64,000 bases of DNA from Flavobacteriales bacterium UBA1494 (GTDB lineage Bacteria > Bacteroidota > Bacteroidia > Flavobacteriales_E > Vicingaceae). Under the pieces are notes generated by a model. That model made no database searches. It had not been told where the DNA came from and saw only the letters and a list, made by a program, of their open reading frames with translations. Below are positions 35,274 through 43,888 of the stretch, piece by piece (position 1 is the stretch's first letter; the number at the start of each line of letters is the position of its first letter). Location: NCBI GenBank assembly GCA_905182175.1, contig CAJJAT010000015.1:124001-188000 (forward strand), in the 5' to 3' direction. The position numbers and the translations under genes are program-made.

Positions 35274-35305
35274 TTTTGATATTGTTTCAAATAGGATTTT
35301 CTTTG
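35274..35305 (+). promoter_or_regulatory. Probable promoter of acpP-fabF-rnc
   Basis: TTTTG at 35274-35278 and TTTCTTTG at 35298-35305 are 19 bases apart, close to the two-part Bacteroidota promoter but with T for A at the second position of the -7 box. It ends 24 bases before the acpP ATG. Confidence 0.4.
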
Positions 35306-35329
35306 CAACTTAAATTAAAAACAAAAAAG

Positions 35330-35566
35330 ATGGCAGATACAGCATCAAGAGTAAAAGCAATTATCGTTGACAAATTAGGCGTAGAAGAAAGTGAAGTAAC
35401 AGCAGAAGCTAGTTTCACAAATGATTTAGGTGCCGATTCTTTGGACACAGTGGAGCTAATCATGGAGTTCGAAAAGGAATTTAACATTGCTATTCCAGAT
35501 GACCAAGCAGAAAAAATTGCCACAGTAGGTGATGCAACTACTTACATTGAAGCAAATAGCAAATAA
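35330..35566 (+). CDS. acpP: Acyl carrier protein
   Basis: This acidic 78-residue protein carries fatty-acyl intermediates on a phosphopantetheine arm. The attachment serine is in [15 protein letters not shown], and the helices [13 protein letters not shown] and [20 protein letters not shown] are standard. I took the ATG directly before ADTASRVK: the 18 codons upstream (from 35276) cover the promoter and would add an atypical hydrophobic start. fabF begins 15 bases after its stop, a near-universal pairing. Confidence 0.97.
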   Translation: MADTASRVKAIIVDKLGVEESEVTAEASFTNDLGADSLDTVELIMEFEKEFNIAIPDDQAEKIATVGDATTYIEANSK

Positions 35567-35581
35567 TTTATTCTCTAAACG

Positions 35582-36829
35582 ATGGAGTTAAAGAGAGTTG
35601 TTGTAACCGGCATTGGCGCAATTACGCCAATTGGTAACACAGTTGAAGAATATTGGAATGCATTGATAGATGGGAGGAGCGGCGCTGCTCCCATTACTCA
35701 ATTTGATGCTTCACTATTTAAGACAAGGTTTGCCTGTGAGGTTAAAAATTACAATCCGAATGATTTTTTTGACAGAAAGGAAGCCAGAAAGCTAGACCTT
35801 TTTGCTCAATATGCCATGGTTGCTACTGATGAGGCTATTGCTGATTCGGGTTTAGACATGGGTGCAATTGACAAAGATCGTTTTGGTGTAATTTGGGGCG
35901 CAGGTATTGGGGGCTTAAAAACGTTTCAAGATGAAGCAATTGCTTTCGGTCAAGGTGACGGAACTCCACGATTTAATCCGTTTTTCATTCCTAAAATGAT
36001 AGCGGATATTGCTCCTGGGCATATCTCAATCAAGCACGGTTTAAGAGGTCCTAACTTTACAACTGTTTCAGCTTGCGCTTCTAGTACAAACGCTATAATA
36101 GACGCAGTTACCTACATTCGCTTGGGTAAAATGAACCTTTGCGTAGCCGGAGGATCAGAAGCTGCAGTTACTGAGGCGGGAATTGGAGGGTTTAATGCTC
36201 TTCAAGCACTTTCTAAAAGAAACGATGATCCCACAACAGCTTCTCGTCCATTTGACAAAAATCGAGATGGATTTGTATTGGGCGACGGTGGTGGTTCTCT
36301 AATTTTAGAAGAGTACGAACATGCAAAAGCTCGTGGAGCAAAAATTTATGCTGAAGTCGTTGGTAGTGGTCTTTCAGCTGATGCCTATCACATGACAGCC
36401 CCGCATCCTGAAGGATTAGGTGCAATGAATGTTATGAGGTATGCATTGGAAGATGCAGGAATGAAGCCTGAGGACATTGACTATATAAATGTTCATGGAA
36501 CCTCTACCCCACTTGGAGACATTGCAGAATCCAAAGCTATTATTGGTGTTTTCGGAGACCATGCACACAAGTTAAACATTAGTTCCACAAAGTCAATGAC
36601 AGGTCACTTGCTTGGTGCTGCAGGAATTATTGAAGCTATTGCTTGTATTCTTTCCGTAAAAAATGACATTGTTCCTCCTACAATCAATCACTTTACGGAT
36701 GATGAAGAATTTGATCCTAAACTAAATTTTACGTTTAACAAAGCTGAAAAACGAGAAGTTAGAGCAGCATTGAGTAATACATTTGGTTTTGGAGGGCATA
36801 ATGCATCTGCAATTTTCAAAAAAATATAA
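35582..36829 (+). CDS. fabF: 3-oxoacyl-[acyl-carrier-protein] synthase II
   Basis: FabF extends acyl-ACP chains by condensing them with malonyl-ACP. The 415 residues begin KRVVVTGIGAITPIGNTVEE and contain the catalytic Cys in TVSACASSTNAIIDAV, and the two catalytic histidines in NVHGTSTPLGD and STKSMTGHLLGAAG. The glycine-rich FGFGGHNASAIF closes the protein. Length and motifs are typical. It is second in acpP-fabF-rnc. Confidence 0.97.
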   Translation: MELKRVVVTGIGAITPIGNTVEEYWNALIDGRSGAAPITQFDASLFKTRFACEVKNYNPNDFFDRKEARKLDLFAQYAMVATDEAIADSGLDMGAIDKDRFGVIWGAGIGGLKTFQDEAIAFGQGDGTPRFNPFFIPKMIADIAPGHISIKHGLRGPNFTTVSACASSTNAIIDAVTYIRLGKMNLCVAGGSEAAVTEAGIGGFNALQALSKRNDDPTTASRPFDKNRDGFVLGDGGGSLILEEYEHAKARGAKIYAEVVGSGLSADAYHMTAPHPEGLGAMNVMRYALEDAGMKPEDIDYINVHGTSTPLGDIAESKAIIGVFGDHAHKLNISSTKSMTGHLLGAAGIIEAIACILSVKNDIVPPTINHFTDDEEFDPKLNFTFNKAEKREVRAALSNTFGFGGHNASAIFKKI

Positions 36830-36832
36830 CTA

Positions 36833-37540
36833 TTGAGCCTATTCAGAGGAATACAATATTTTTTACTCTCTGACAACAGCAAACAAAAAACCTTGAAACA
36901 AATTCTTGGGTTTTATCCAAGTAATTTTACACTCTACGAACAAGCTTTCACCCATAAATCTGTTGTAAATGAACAACTGGATTCAAAAAAAGTGAGTAAC
37001 GAAAGATTGGAGTTCTTGGGCGACGCCATTTTAGGTGCAATTGTTGCTGAATTCTTTTTCCAGAAATTTCCGTTTGAAGATGAAGGCTTTTTAACTAAAA
37101 TTCGGTCGAAATTAGTAAGTAGAAACTTTTTAAATCAGCTTTCTGTCGATATTGGGTTAGATGCTTTCTTAGAAACTTCAGTTCACACAAGCAGAACAAA
37201 TTCACTCTATGGCGATGCTTTTGAAGCCTTAATAGGTGCGATATACTTAGACAGAAACTACGAGCAATGTAAACGATTTGTAGTCGATAAAATCATTAAA
37301 GATTATGTTGATGTTGAAAAGCTTTTGGCTACAGAAACAAACTTCAAAAGCAAGCTAATTGAATATACTCAAAGTAAAAAGATTTCTTATAAATTCCAGA
37401 CGAACGGAATTGAAAATGAAAGCAGTAAATTCTTTCAGTGCGAATTATTCGTTGGGGCTGCAAGTTCTATTATAGGTGAAGGCAATTCAAAAAAAAGAGC
37501 CGAACAGGAAGCTGCTCGACTCTTTTTTGAAAAAAGTTAA
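36833..37540 (+). CDS. rnc: Ribonuclease III
   Basis: RNase III cuts double-stranded RNA, including rRNA precursors. The 235-residue protein has the catalytic domain with the signature SNERLEFLGDAILGAIVAEF and the second acidic motif YGDAFEALIGAIYLDR. A double-stranded RNA-binding domain follows at about 160-235 (FKSKLIEYTQSKKISY, GEGNSKKRAEQEAARLFFE). The start appears to be TTG, three bases after the fabF stop; no better ATG lies upstream. Gene order acpP-fabF-rnc is widespread. Confidence 0.94.
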   Translation: MSLFRGIQYFLLSDNSKQKTLKQILGFYPSNFTLYEQAFTHKSVVNEQLDSKKVSNERLEFLGDAILGAIVAEFFFQKFPFEDEGFLTKIRSKLVSRNFLNQLSVDIGLDAFLETSVHTSRTNSLYGDAFEALIGAIYLDRNYEQCKRFVVDKIIKDYVDVEKLLATETNFKSKLIEYTQSKKISYKFQTNGIENESSKFFQCELFVGAASSIIGEGNSKKRAEQEAARLFFEKS

Positions 37541-37558
37541 CTAATTTTTTCTTCTCTT

Positions 37559-38548
37559 TTAAGCTAAGCCCGAAAGCATCTCTTTTAATCCTTCAATTAC
37601 ATCCACTTCAACAGAATCGATTTCTTTCAGTTTTGCAAGGTCATATGTAATCCAATCGCCCAAGTGAATTAAATAAAGAGCTTGCTGAATTCTTCCTTCA
37701 CCTTTTGCAAAAACTTCGTTGACATTGCTAGTGCATTGTAAAGCTACTTCTTTTGATTTTTCAATTCGAGCAGTATTTCTGTAATACTCATCTTTTGATC
37801 TAAATAGAAGTACTGAAAGATCTTCGTTTTTCGTCTTCCATCCTACCAGTTCATTGTGATTCATTTCCGGAATTACATGATGGGAGGATAGCATTTTGGC
37901 GTTCTCAGCAACCTGCTGTCTAAAACGAACAGCAACACCTTCCATTGGCGCTTCAGTGTAAATAATTGGAAATGTTTTGTGCAGCTTTTTTGCCACACCC
38001 ATTGCTTCAGTTTGTATAGCCTCTTCCTCATCATCCATTAAATTAATGGCACTCTCAATATTTCCTATAAAATCGTCGCTAATTAAACCATATTGATTTA
38101 GCACAAAGAATAGCTGAGGAAATGACACCCCAAACGCAGCTCTTGGAGGGAATCCTCCTTGAATCTGAATGAAATTGTGATCGTTTTCTTTCGCTATTTC
38201 TGCGAATTTTCCTCCTGAAGTTATTACAGCAATCTCTGCCCCTTTATCGTATGCTTGCTGATACATTTCTAGTGTTTCTTCTGTATTTCCAGAGTAAGAA
38301 CAGCAAATTACCAACGTGTCTTGGTTAACGAATGACGGAATTTTATAATTTTTATTAACCGTTATTGGCAGTGCACATTGCTCGCTTACTAATTGGCTAA
38401 TAATTGTTCCACCAATTCCGGAGCCACCTAAACCACAAACCAGTACATTCATGAAAGAATTATCCGTTTTAGAAAAATTGGCCTTTTTCCCAACTTCAAG
38501 TGCTTCTTTTAGGTGTGAAGTAAAACCTGCGATTAATTCATCCATCAT
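37559..38548 (-). CDS. Bifunctional phosphoglucose/phosphomannose isomerase
   Basis: This enzyme interconverts fructose 6-phosphate with glucose 6-phosphate or mannose 6-phosphate. The 329 residues contain two SIS domains: VCGLGGSGIGGTIISQLV near residue 35, then ICCSYSGNTEETLEMYQQAY, a phosphosugar-binding serine loop. The C-terminal half has RFRQQVAENAKMLSSHHVIP and MNHNELVGW, which carry the catalytic Glu and His of the bifunctional family. It may supply hexose phosphates for the surface glycan as well as glycolysis. Two successive ATG codons make the exact start uncertain by one residue. It converges on rnc with an 18-base gap. Confidence 0.9.
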   Translation of the reverse strand: MMDELIAGFTSHLKEALEVGKKANFSKTDNSFMNVLVCGLGGSGIGGTIISQLVSEQCALPITVNKNYKIPSFVNQDTLVICCSYSGNTEETLEMYQQAYDKGAEIAVITSGGKFAEIAKENDHNFIQIQGGFPPRAAFGVSFPQLFFVLNQYGLISDDFIGNIESAINLMDDEEEAIQTEAMGVAKKLHKTFPIIYTEAPMEGVAVRFRQQVAENAKMLSSHHVIPEMNHNELVGWKTKNEDLSVLLFRSKDEYYRNTARIEKSKEVALQCTSNVNEVFAKGEGRIQQALYLIHLGDWITYDLAKLKEIDSVEVDVIEGLKEMLSGLA

Positions 38549-38644
38549 AACGATTCATTTTTTAAGAAATGCAAAGTAACCAAAAAAAGCTTCACATTCA
38601 GTAAACAAAGGCGTTAACCACACCTTTTTTACGCCACTATATAT

Positions 38645-38652
38645 TATCTTTG
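38645..38652 (+). promoter_or_regulatory. -7 promoter element of lysS
   Basis: TATCTTTG matches TAnnTTTG and ends 18 bases before the chosen lysS ATG. It overlaps an upstream in-frame ATG (38650), which supports the later start. Confidence 0.55.
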
Positions 38653-38670
38653 CAATCAAATTTTTTTAAC

Positions 38671-40377
38671 ATGAGCATTGGACTAACAGAGCAAGAGAAA
38701 GTAAGAAGAGTAACCCTCGACCGATTAATCGATTTGGGCATAAACCCTTATCCTGCAGAACTCTTCCCAATCAATTCAAATTCTAAGGAAATTAAAGAAG
38801 GCTATAGTGCAGCCGAGAATAATTTTCAAGAAGTTGTAATTGCAGGTCGTTTTATGAGTAAACGAATTATGGGCAAGGCTTCTTTTGCTGAAGTTCAGGA
38901 TGCACATGGAAAAATTCAGATCTACATCAGTAGAGATGACATCTGTGACGGCGAAGATAAAACAATGTATAACGACGTTTTTAAGAAATATCTTGACATT
39001 GGTGATATTGTTGGTATTAAGGGAAGAGTATTTATCACTCAAGTAGGAGAAATCTCGGTTCATGCAACTGAATTAACTCTTCTGAGTAAATCACTCCGTC
39101 CTTTGCCAGTTGTAAAGACAGATAGCGACGGTAAGACGTACGATGCTTTTACAGATCCAGAGCAGCGTTATCGACAGCGATACACGGATTTGATTGTGAA
39201 CCCTCACGTAAAAGAAGCGTTCATCAAACGAACAAAACTGACCAACTCTATGCGTCAGTTTTTGAATGACAAGGGTTATCTAGAAGTTGAAACCCCTATT
39301 TTGCAGCCCATTTATGGGGGTGCTGCAGCTCGTCCGTTTAAAACACATCACAATACATTGGACATGACTTTGTATTTAAGGATAGCTAACGAGCTATACC
39401 TTAAAAAACTAATTGTTGGCGGGTTTGACGGTGTTTATGAGTTTGCAAAAGATTTTCGAAACGAAGGAATGAGTCGTTTCCACAACCCTGAGTTCACTCA
39501 AATGGAACTGTATGTTGCCTACAAAGATTACTATTGGATGATGGATCTTGTAGAGGAAATGGTTGAGAAAATCACACTTGACATTCATGGGAAAACTGAA
39601 GTACAAGTAGGTGATAACATCATCAACTTTCAACGCCCATGGAAACGTTACACCATGTATGAAGCCATTGAGCATTTTACAGGTGTTGACATTTCCGAAA
39701 TGGACGAAGCTACGATGAGAGCTGCCGCTGAAAAATTAAATGTCCCAATCGACAATACGATGGGACGCGGAAAATTGATTGATGAAATTTTCGGCGAAAA
39801 ATGCGAGCCCCTTTTAATTCAACCAACATTTATTACAGATTACCCTGTAGAAATGTCACCATTGGCTAAAAAGCACCGTTCAAAAGAAGGACTTGTAGAA
39901 AGGTTTGAAGCAGTTTGTAATGGTAAAGAAATTTGCAATGCCTTTACAGAGTTAAATGACCCGATTGACCAAAGAGCACGTTTTGAGGAACAATTAGAAC
40001 TTGGAAAGCGGGGAGACGACGAGGCCATGATTTTAGACGAAGATTTTTTAAGAGCTATTGAAATTGGAATGCCCCCAACTTCTGGTTTAGGTATTGGAAT
40101 CGATAGACTTGCGATGATCATGACTAATTCAAATTCAATACAAGATGTCTTGTTCTTCCCTCAAATGAGACCTGAGAAAAAAGCACTAGAGTTAAGTGAC
40201 TCAGAAAAAACAATTTTTGAGATACTAAAAAAAGAAGGCAACTTGGAAATTGCGAAATTAAAGGAGAAGTCAGGCTTAAGCGGCAAACAATGGGATAAAG
40301 GAATGAAAGGATTAAGTAAGCTTGGTTTAACTAAAATAGACGCAAACGGAGATAAAAAGTTGGTGGTGTTGAAGTAG
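38671..40377 (+). CDS. lysS: Lysine--tRNA ligase (class II)
   Basis: LysS charges tRNA-Lys with lysine. The protein has 568 residues: an N-terminal OB-fold anticodon-binding domain ([20 protein letters not shown]), then the class II core with motif 2 [19 protein letters not shown] and motif 3 [17 protein letters not shown]. About 60 extra residues at the C-terminus (from [20 protein letters not shown]) resemble a small winged-helix domain, which E. coli LysS lacks. I chose the ATG at 38671 because residues upstream overlap the promoter. It is followed by a decayed four-helix-bundle gene. Confidence 0.95.
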   Translation: MSIGLTEQEKVRRVTLDRLIDLGINPYPAELFPINSNSKEIKEGYSAAENNFQEVVIAGRFMSKRIMGKASFAEVQDAHGKIQIYISRDDICDGEDKTMYNDVFKKYLDIGDIVGIKGRVFITQVGEISVHATELTLLSKSLRPLPVVKTDSDGKTYDAFTDPEQRYRQRYTDLIVNPHVKEAFIKRTKLTNSMRQFLNDKGYLEVETPILQPIYGGAAARPFKTHHNTLDMTLYLRIANELYLKKLIVGGFDGVYEFAKDFRNEGMSRFHNPEFTQMELYVAYKDYYWMMDLVEEMVEKITLDIHGKTEVQVGDNIINFQRPWKRYTMYEAIEHFTGVDISEMDEATMRAAAEKLNVPIDNTMGRGKLIDEIFGEKCEPLLIQPTFITDYPVEMSPLAKKHRSKEGLVERFEAVCNGKEICNAFTELNDPIDQRARFEEQLELGKRGDDEAMILDEDFLRAIEIGMPPTSGLGIGIDRLAMIMTNSNSIQDVLFFPQMRPEKKALELSDSEKTIFEILKKEGNLEIAKLKEKSGLSGKQWDKGMKGLSKLGLTKIDANGDKKLVVLK

Positions 40378-40404
40378 GAGACATTAGACAATATTAAAAA
40401 GAGA

Positions 40405-40752
40405 ATGAAACATCGATATAAAAACCTAAAAATTTAGGATTTAGGTATCAAAATCCCCAATGAAGTTTCTAAAATACTTGACTCTTTTCCGAAGTGAGAA
40501 AAATTTGGACTAACTTCACAAATTAGCAGGTATTCAGTTTCAATTCCAAGTAATATAGCTGAGGGCTCTTCACGAACAGATAAGTCCTTCTCTCATTTTA
40601 TTGACATTGCCTTAGGTTCCTCTTTTGAACTTGAAACACAGTTAATAATTGCTAAGAATCGAGATTACCTAACAGAAGAAAAATTTAATTCAATAATAGA
40701 AACGATCAATGAATTTCAACGAATGACAATTGGCTTAAAAAGCAAACTCTAA
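40405..40752 (+). pseudogene. Four-helix-bundle protein (S23 rRNA-intervening-sequence family) with two in-frame stops
   Basis: One continuous 115-codon frame reads from ATG to TAA as a complete four-helix-bundle protein of the S23/TIGR02436 family. It starts MKHRYKNLKI, continues DLGIKIPNEVSKILDSFPK, EKFGLTSQISRYSVSIPSNI, AEGSSRTDKSFSHFIDIALG, SSFELETQLIIAKNRDYL and ends TIGLKSKL. It is broken only by TAG at codon 11 (40435), where the family has Trp, and TGA at codon 31 (40495), where it usually has Ser or another polar residue. Both are single-base changes from a sense codon. Family members are often found near rRNA or scattered in Bacteroidota genomes; their function is unclear. Young nonsense decay is the simplest reading. 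Confidence 0.85.
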
Positions 40753-40785
40753 TGTCTAAATTCTAAGATCTAAAGTCTTTTAAAT

Positions 40786-41946
40786 ATGAAAAAAGAAATG
40801 AAATCAGTTGACTACGAACTAGAAAAAATATTTGAAGGAGCACAGGATTTTTTGCCCCTTTTAGGAACAGACTATGTTGAATTTTATGTGGGAAATGCCA
40901 AGCAAGCAGCTCACTTTTACAAGACGGCATTTGGGTTTCAATCTCACGCCTACCGAGGTTTAGAGACGGGCAGTAAAGATTCTGTATCGTATGTACTAAG
41001 ACAAGATAAAATTAGGTTAGTTCTAACGACTCCATTAAGCTCAAAAAGCCCAATTAACGATCACATTGTTAAACACGGCGACGGAGTTAAGGTTGTAGCA
41101 CTTTGGGTTGAAGATGCTCGCAAATCTTACGAAGAAACCACAAAACGTGGAGCAAAGTCATACCAAGAGCCAACCGTTGAAAAAGATGAGCATGGCGAAG
41201 TAATAACGGCCGGTATTTACACATACGGCGAAACAGTTCACATGTTTGTGGAACGCAAAAACTACACCGGAACGTTTATGCCAGGTTTCGAAAAATGGGA
41301 ATCGGATTACAACCCAAAATCTACTGGTTTAAAATACATTGACCACATGGTAGGAAATGTTGGTTGGAATGAAATGAATACTTGGGTAAAGTATTACGAA
41401 GACGTCATGGGATTTGTCAACTTCCTATCATTTGACGACAAGCAGATCCATACTGAATATTCTGCCCTGATGAGTAAGGTAATGAGTAACGGAAACGGTA
41501 GAATTAAATTCCCAATTAATGAACCAGCTGAAGGGAAAAAGAGGTCTCAAATTGAAGAATACTTGGACTTTTATGAAGGACCGGGTGTGCAGCACATTGC
41601 GATTGCTACAGATGATATTCTAAAAACCGTCGCTGATTTAAGAAGCAGGGGAATTGAGTTCCTGTCTACTCCGCCTGATGATTATTACAGATCTGTGCCG
41701 GGAAGATTGGAGGAGCACAGCCATGAGTTAAAAGAAGATATTGAGGACTTGAAGGCTCTCGGTATAATGATTGATGCTGACGAAGAAGGTTATTTACTTC
41801 AAATTTTCACGAAACCCGTGGAAGACAGACCAACTTTGTTCTTCGAAATAATACAAAGAATGGGTGCTCGGGGTTTTGGAGCCGGAAACTTTAAGGCTTT
41901 ATTTGAATCGATTGAAAGAGAGCAAGCAAAGAGAGGTACTTTGTAA
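40786..41946 (+). CDS. hppD: 4-Hydroxyphenylpyruvate dioxygenase
   Basis: This non-haem iron enzyme converts 4-hydroxyphenylpyruvate to homogentisate, step two of tyrosine breakdown. The 386 residues form two vicinal-oxygen-chelate halves. The iron ligands are His187 (KYIDHMVGNVG), His270 (PGVQHIAIATDD) and Glu354 (LFFEIIQRMG). The C-terminal helix GAGNFKALFESIEREQ, which gates the active site, is complete. An alternative ATG lies four codons in (40798). No homogentisate dioxygenase is in the window. The downstream methylmalonyl-CoA epimerase gene shares the fold but lies on the other strand. Confidence 0.96.
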   Translation: MKKEMKSVDYELEKIFEGAQDFLPLLGTDYVEFYVGNAKQAAHFYKTAFGFQSHAYRGLETGSKDSVSYVLRQDKIRLVLTTPLSSKSPINDHIVKHGDGVKVVALWVEDARKSYEETTKRGAKSYQEPTVEKDEHGEVITAGIYTYGETVHMFVERKNYTGTFMPGFEKWESDYNPKSTGLKYIDHMVGNVGWNEMNTWVKYYEDVMGFVNFLSFDDKQIHTEYSALMSKVMSNGNGRIKFPINEPAEGKKRSQIEEYLDFYEGPGVQHIAIATDDILKTVADLRSRGIEFLSTPPDDYYRSVPGRLEEHSHELKEDIEDLKALGIMIDADEEGYLLQIFTKPVEDRPTLFFEIIQRMGARGFGAGNFKALFESIEREQAKRGTL

Positions 41947-42488
41947 CTACTTGGAGTAAATCAACATTTACCATTATTGTAAACAACAAAAAAAGGCAGG
42001 TCAAATTTACTTCCCCTTTTTTATTTTCTTAAGACTCTAATTTTACTTGTTGTCAATAGGCTCTTTTTTAAGCACCTATCAAACATGCAATATACTATTG
42101 CTCTGTATTTATATTTGTTAGACTTCCCTTATGTTTCTATAACGGACCTTATCGCTTTATCTAAATCAACGTCATCCTTTAATCCTAACTTTTTAATTAG
42201 AAAATTATGTTTAACTATATGCAAATTAGCATGATATTAACCAGCAACAGCACCTTTGTTATAAATTAATCAACCGCAGCCAATCTTTACTTTTGTTAGA
42301 AAGTCCATGTTCGATGTAACGGCACACTTGGTAATTAAATCGGATCCTTTGTTCGTGAAGGTTGGTTTTTGACTAGGATATTTAAGGAGTTTTAAGGTGT
42401 GACAAATCAAAGATTTTACATATGACCTTTGGACGAACTTTCAGACGAAAAAACTTGCTTCTTTAAAAACCTCTAAACATCAGAAACA
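41947..42488. other. Intergenic stretch with a possible minus-strand gene remnant
   Basis: About 0.5 kb lies between hppD and the epimerase gene. On the minus strand a single frame covers 42443-42129 with two internal stops and reads like a small protein (SQKPTFTNKGSDLITKCAV, NKGAVAG, then HANLHIVKHNFLIKKLGLKD, ending AIRSVIET and TAA). No family is recognised, and the call rests only on how protein-like the frame looks. A weak A-rich/T-rich inverted pair near 41990-42025 might end hppD transcription. Confidence 0.3.
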
Positions 42489-42896
42489 TTAAACCTTTTT
42501 TTCTTGGCACAACTCCACTAGCACACCACCGGTTGATTTAGGATGCAAAAAGGCGATTCTCTTATTGTCTGCTCCATCCTTTGGTGTCAAATGTATCAAA
42601 TCGAAGCCCTCCCCTTTCAATCGCTCTAATTCTACCTCTATGTCGTTCACATCATATGCTATATGATGAATCCCTTCTCCCTTTTTTTCAATAAACTTTG
42701 CAATCGCACTGTCAGGCTTTGTCGCTTCTAATAGTTCAATTTTGCTTTCTCCTATTTGAAAAAACATTGTCGACACTCCTTCGCTTTCTACTATTTCAGT
42801 TTTGTAGGCAGGTTTCCCTAACAATGCCTCGTACATTTTAGCAGACTTTTCAATGCTTTTCACTGCAATTCCTAAATGTTCTATTTTGTTTAGCAT
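42489..42896 (-). CDS. mce: Methylmalonyl-CoA epimerase
   Basis: This metal-dependent enzyme interconverts the R and S forms of methylmalonyl-CoA in the propionate/succinate pathway. The 135-residue glyoxalase-fold protein shows the metal ligands His7 (IEHLGIAV), His78 (GEGIHHIAYDV) and Glu128 (GVLVELCQEK), plus FLHPKSTGG near the C-terminus. The length is normal. It follows a terminator hairpin and probably has its own transcript. No methylmalonyl-CoA mutase gene is in the window. Confidence 0.93.
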   Translation of the reverse strand: MLNKIEHLGIAVKSIEKSAKMYEALLGKPAYKTEIVESEGVSTMFFQIGESKIELLEATKPDSAIAKFIEKKGEGIHHIAYDVNDIEVELERLKGEGFDLIHLTPKDGADNKRIAFLHPKSTGGVLVELCQEKKV

Positions 42897-42910
42897 AATT
42901 ATTTAGACAT

Positions 42911-42939
42911 AAAAAAACCACGCTGATTAGCGTGGTTTT
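42911..42939 (-). terminator. Intrinsic terminator after the T9SS-type secreted-protein gene
   Basis: On the minus strand perfect 11-bp arms aaaaccacgct and agcgtggtttt surround a four-base loop and run into seven T. It lies directly downstream of the secreted-protein stop and upstream of mce. Confidence 0.88.
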
Positions 42940-42956
42940 AATTTATTTTATTGTGT

Positions 42957-43751
42957 TTACTTAAACTGTACTGTTTCTGTTTTATTATCAAAACTAATGT
43001 AATATGTTCCTTTCTCAAGTGTAGTAATGTCTGCGGTTTGTCCGTATCCTCTTTTTACAATGGTTCCAAATCGATCGTAAATTTCATACATTGTTGCCCC
43101 ACCTTTAAAGTCAACCGAACCTTTAAATTTATCTGACCCTAAAGAAATTTCCGGCGAAGAAGACATATATTTTGCTACCCTAGAATATCGAGGTTTGTTG
43201 GTGTAGTCAACTTGCTTCGTTCTAAATTTGTTCTCTCCGCTGTGTGGTGTAATTTTGAACTCATAACTGAACACCCCAGGTATTCCATGGCCGCTAACCT
43301 CTCCAACTTTTACCCACTTATTCCATCTAAATTGCTCAACAATGTAATCTAACTTTCCATTCTCGTTATCAACCGTCCAGCCAAACAGCCCGTCTTTGCT
43401 AACGGAGGCTTTAGAGTTATTAAATGTACTTTTTGGCTTCAACACCTCAGCATTTAATACCTCAGGTGCGCAATCGTCTTTGTGTTTTATGTTAACAATT
43501 ACTTTATCTCCAATTTTTAATCCTTGGTTCCCAAAGTCTATTTCGAATGCAGATTGATTTACTTCGTCTGGTGAAAGTTTGCCGTTTATGGTTACTTCAA
43601 ACACACAGAAACCAACTCCTGCACCACCAAATGGATTTTTAACGAAAATGTTTTTTCCCATATAATTGCCCTCAAGAACAATAACACCGGCGCTTGCAAT
43701 ACCGCAAAAACCTAGCAACATAGTGAGTGTGAAAAGCTTAATTCGTTTCAT
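42957..43751 (-). CDS. Secreted protein with probable T9SS type A sorting domain
   Basis: A 264-residue exported protein with a signal peptide (LFTLTMLLGFCGIASAG). The mature part is beta-rich (NYMGKNIFVKNPFGGAGVGF, KIGDKVIVNIKHKDDC) with paired Cys residues and a fibronectin-like middle (YIVEQFRWNKWVKVGEV). The last ~50 residues (GGATMYEIYDRFGTIVKRGY, LEKGTYYISFDNKTETVQFK) match the pattern of T9SS C-terminal sorting domains, so it is probably displayed on or released from the cell surface. The binding partner or enzymatic role is unknown. Transcribed alone, ending in a strong hairpin. Confidence 0.8.
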   Translation of the reverse strand: MKRIKLFTLTMLLGFCGIASAGVIVLEGNYMGKNIFVKNPFGGAGVGFCVFEVTINGKLSPDEVNQSAFEIDFGNQGLKIGDKVIVNIKHKDDCAPEVLNAEVLKPKSTFNNSKASVSKDGLFGWTVDNENGKLDYIVEQFRWNKWVKVGEVSGHGIPGVFSYEFKITPHSGENKFRTKQVDYTNKPRYSRVAKYMSSSPEISLGSDKFKGSVDFKGGATMYEIYDRFGTIVKRGYGQTADITTLEKGTYYISFDNKTETVQFK

Positions 43752-43888
43752 TTATTTTGTTTTATCTCGTTATCTACGCGATTAATCGTCTAAATTACCT
43801 GCTTAATCCTAACAATCAAAGGATTTTACTTTTAATAGCTCACTAAATTAATAAAATTTTTAAGGCCCACTGTAAATATCATGCCGAT

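Noticed and set aside
41990-42030. Terminator after hppD
   Set aside because: The A-rich and T-rich arms pair poorly over the GC part, so it is not a convincing hairpin.
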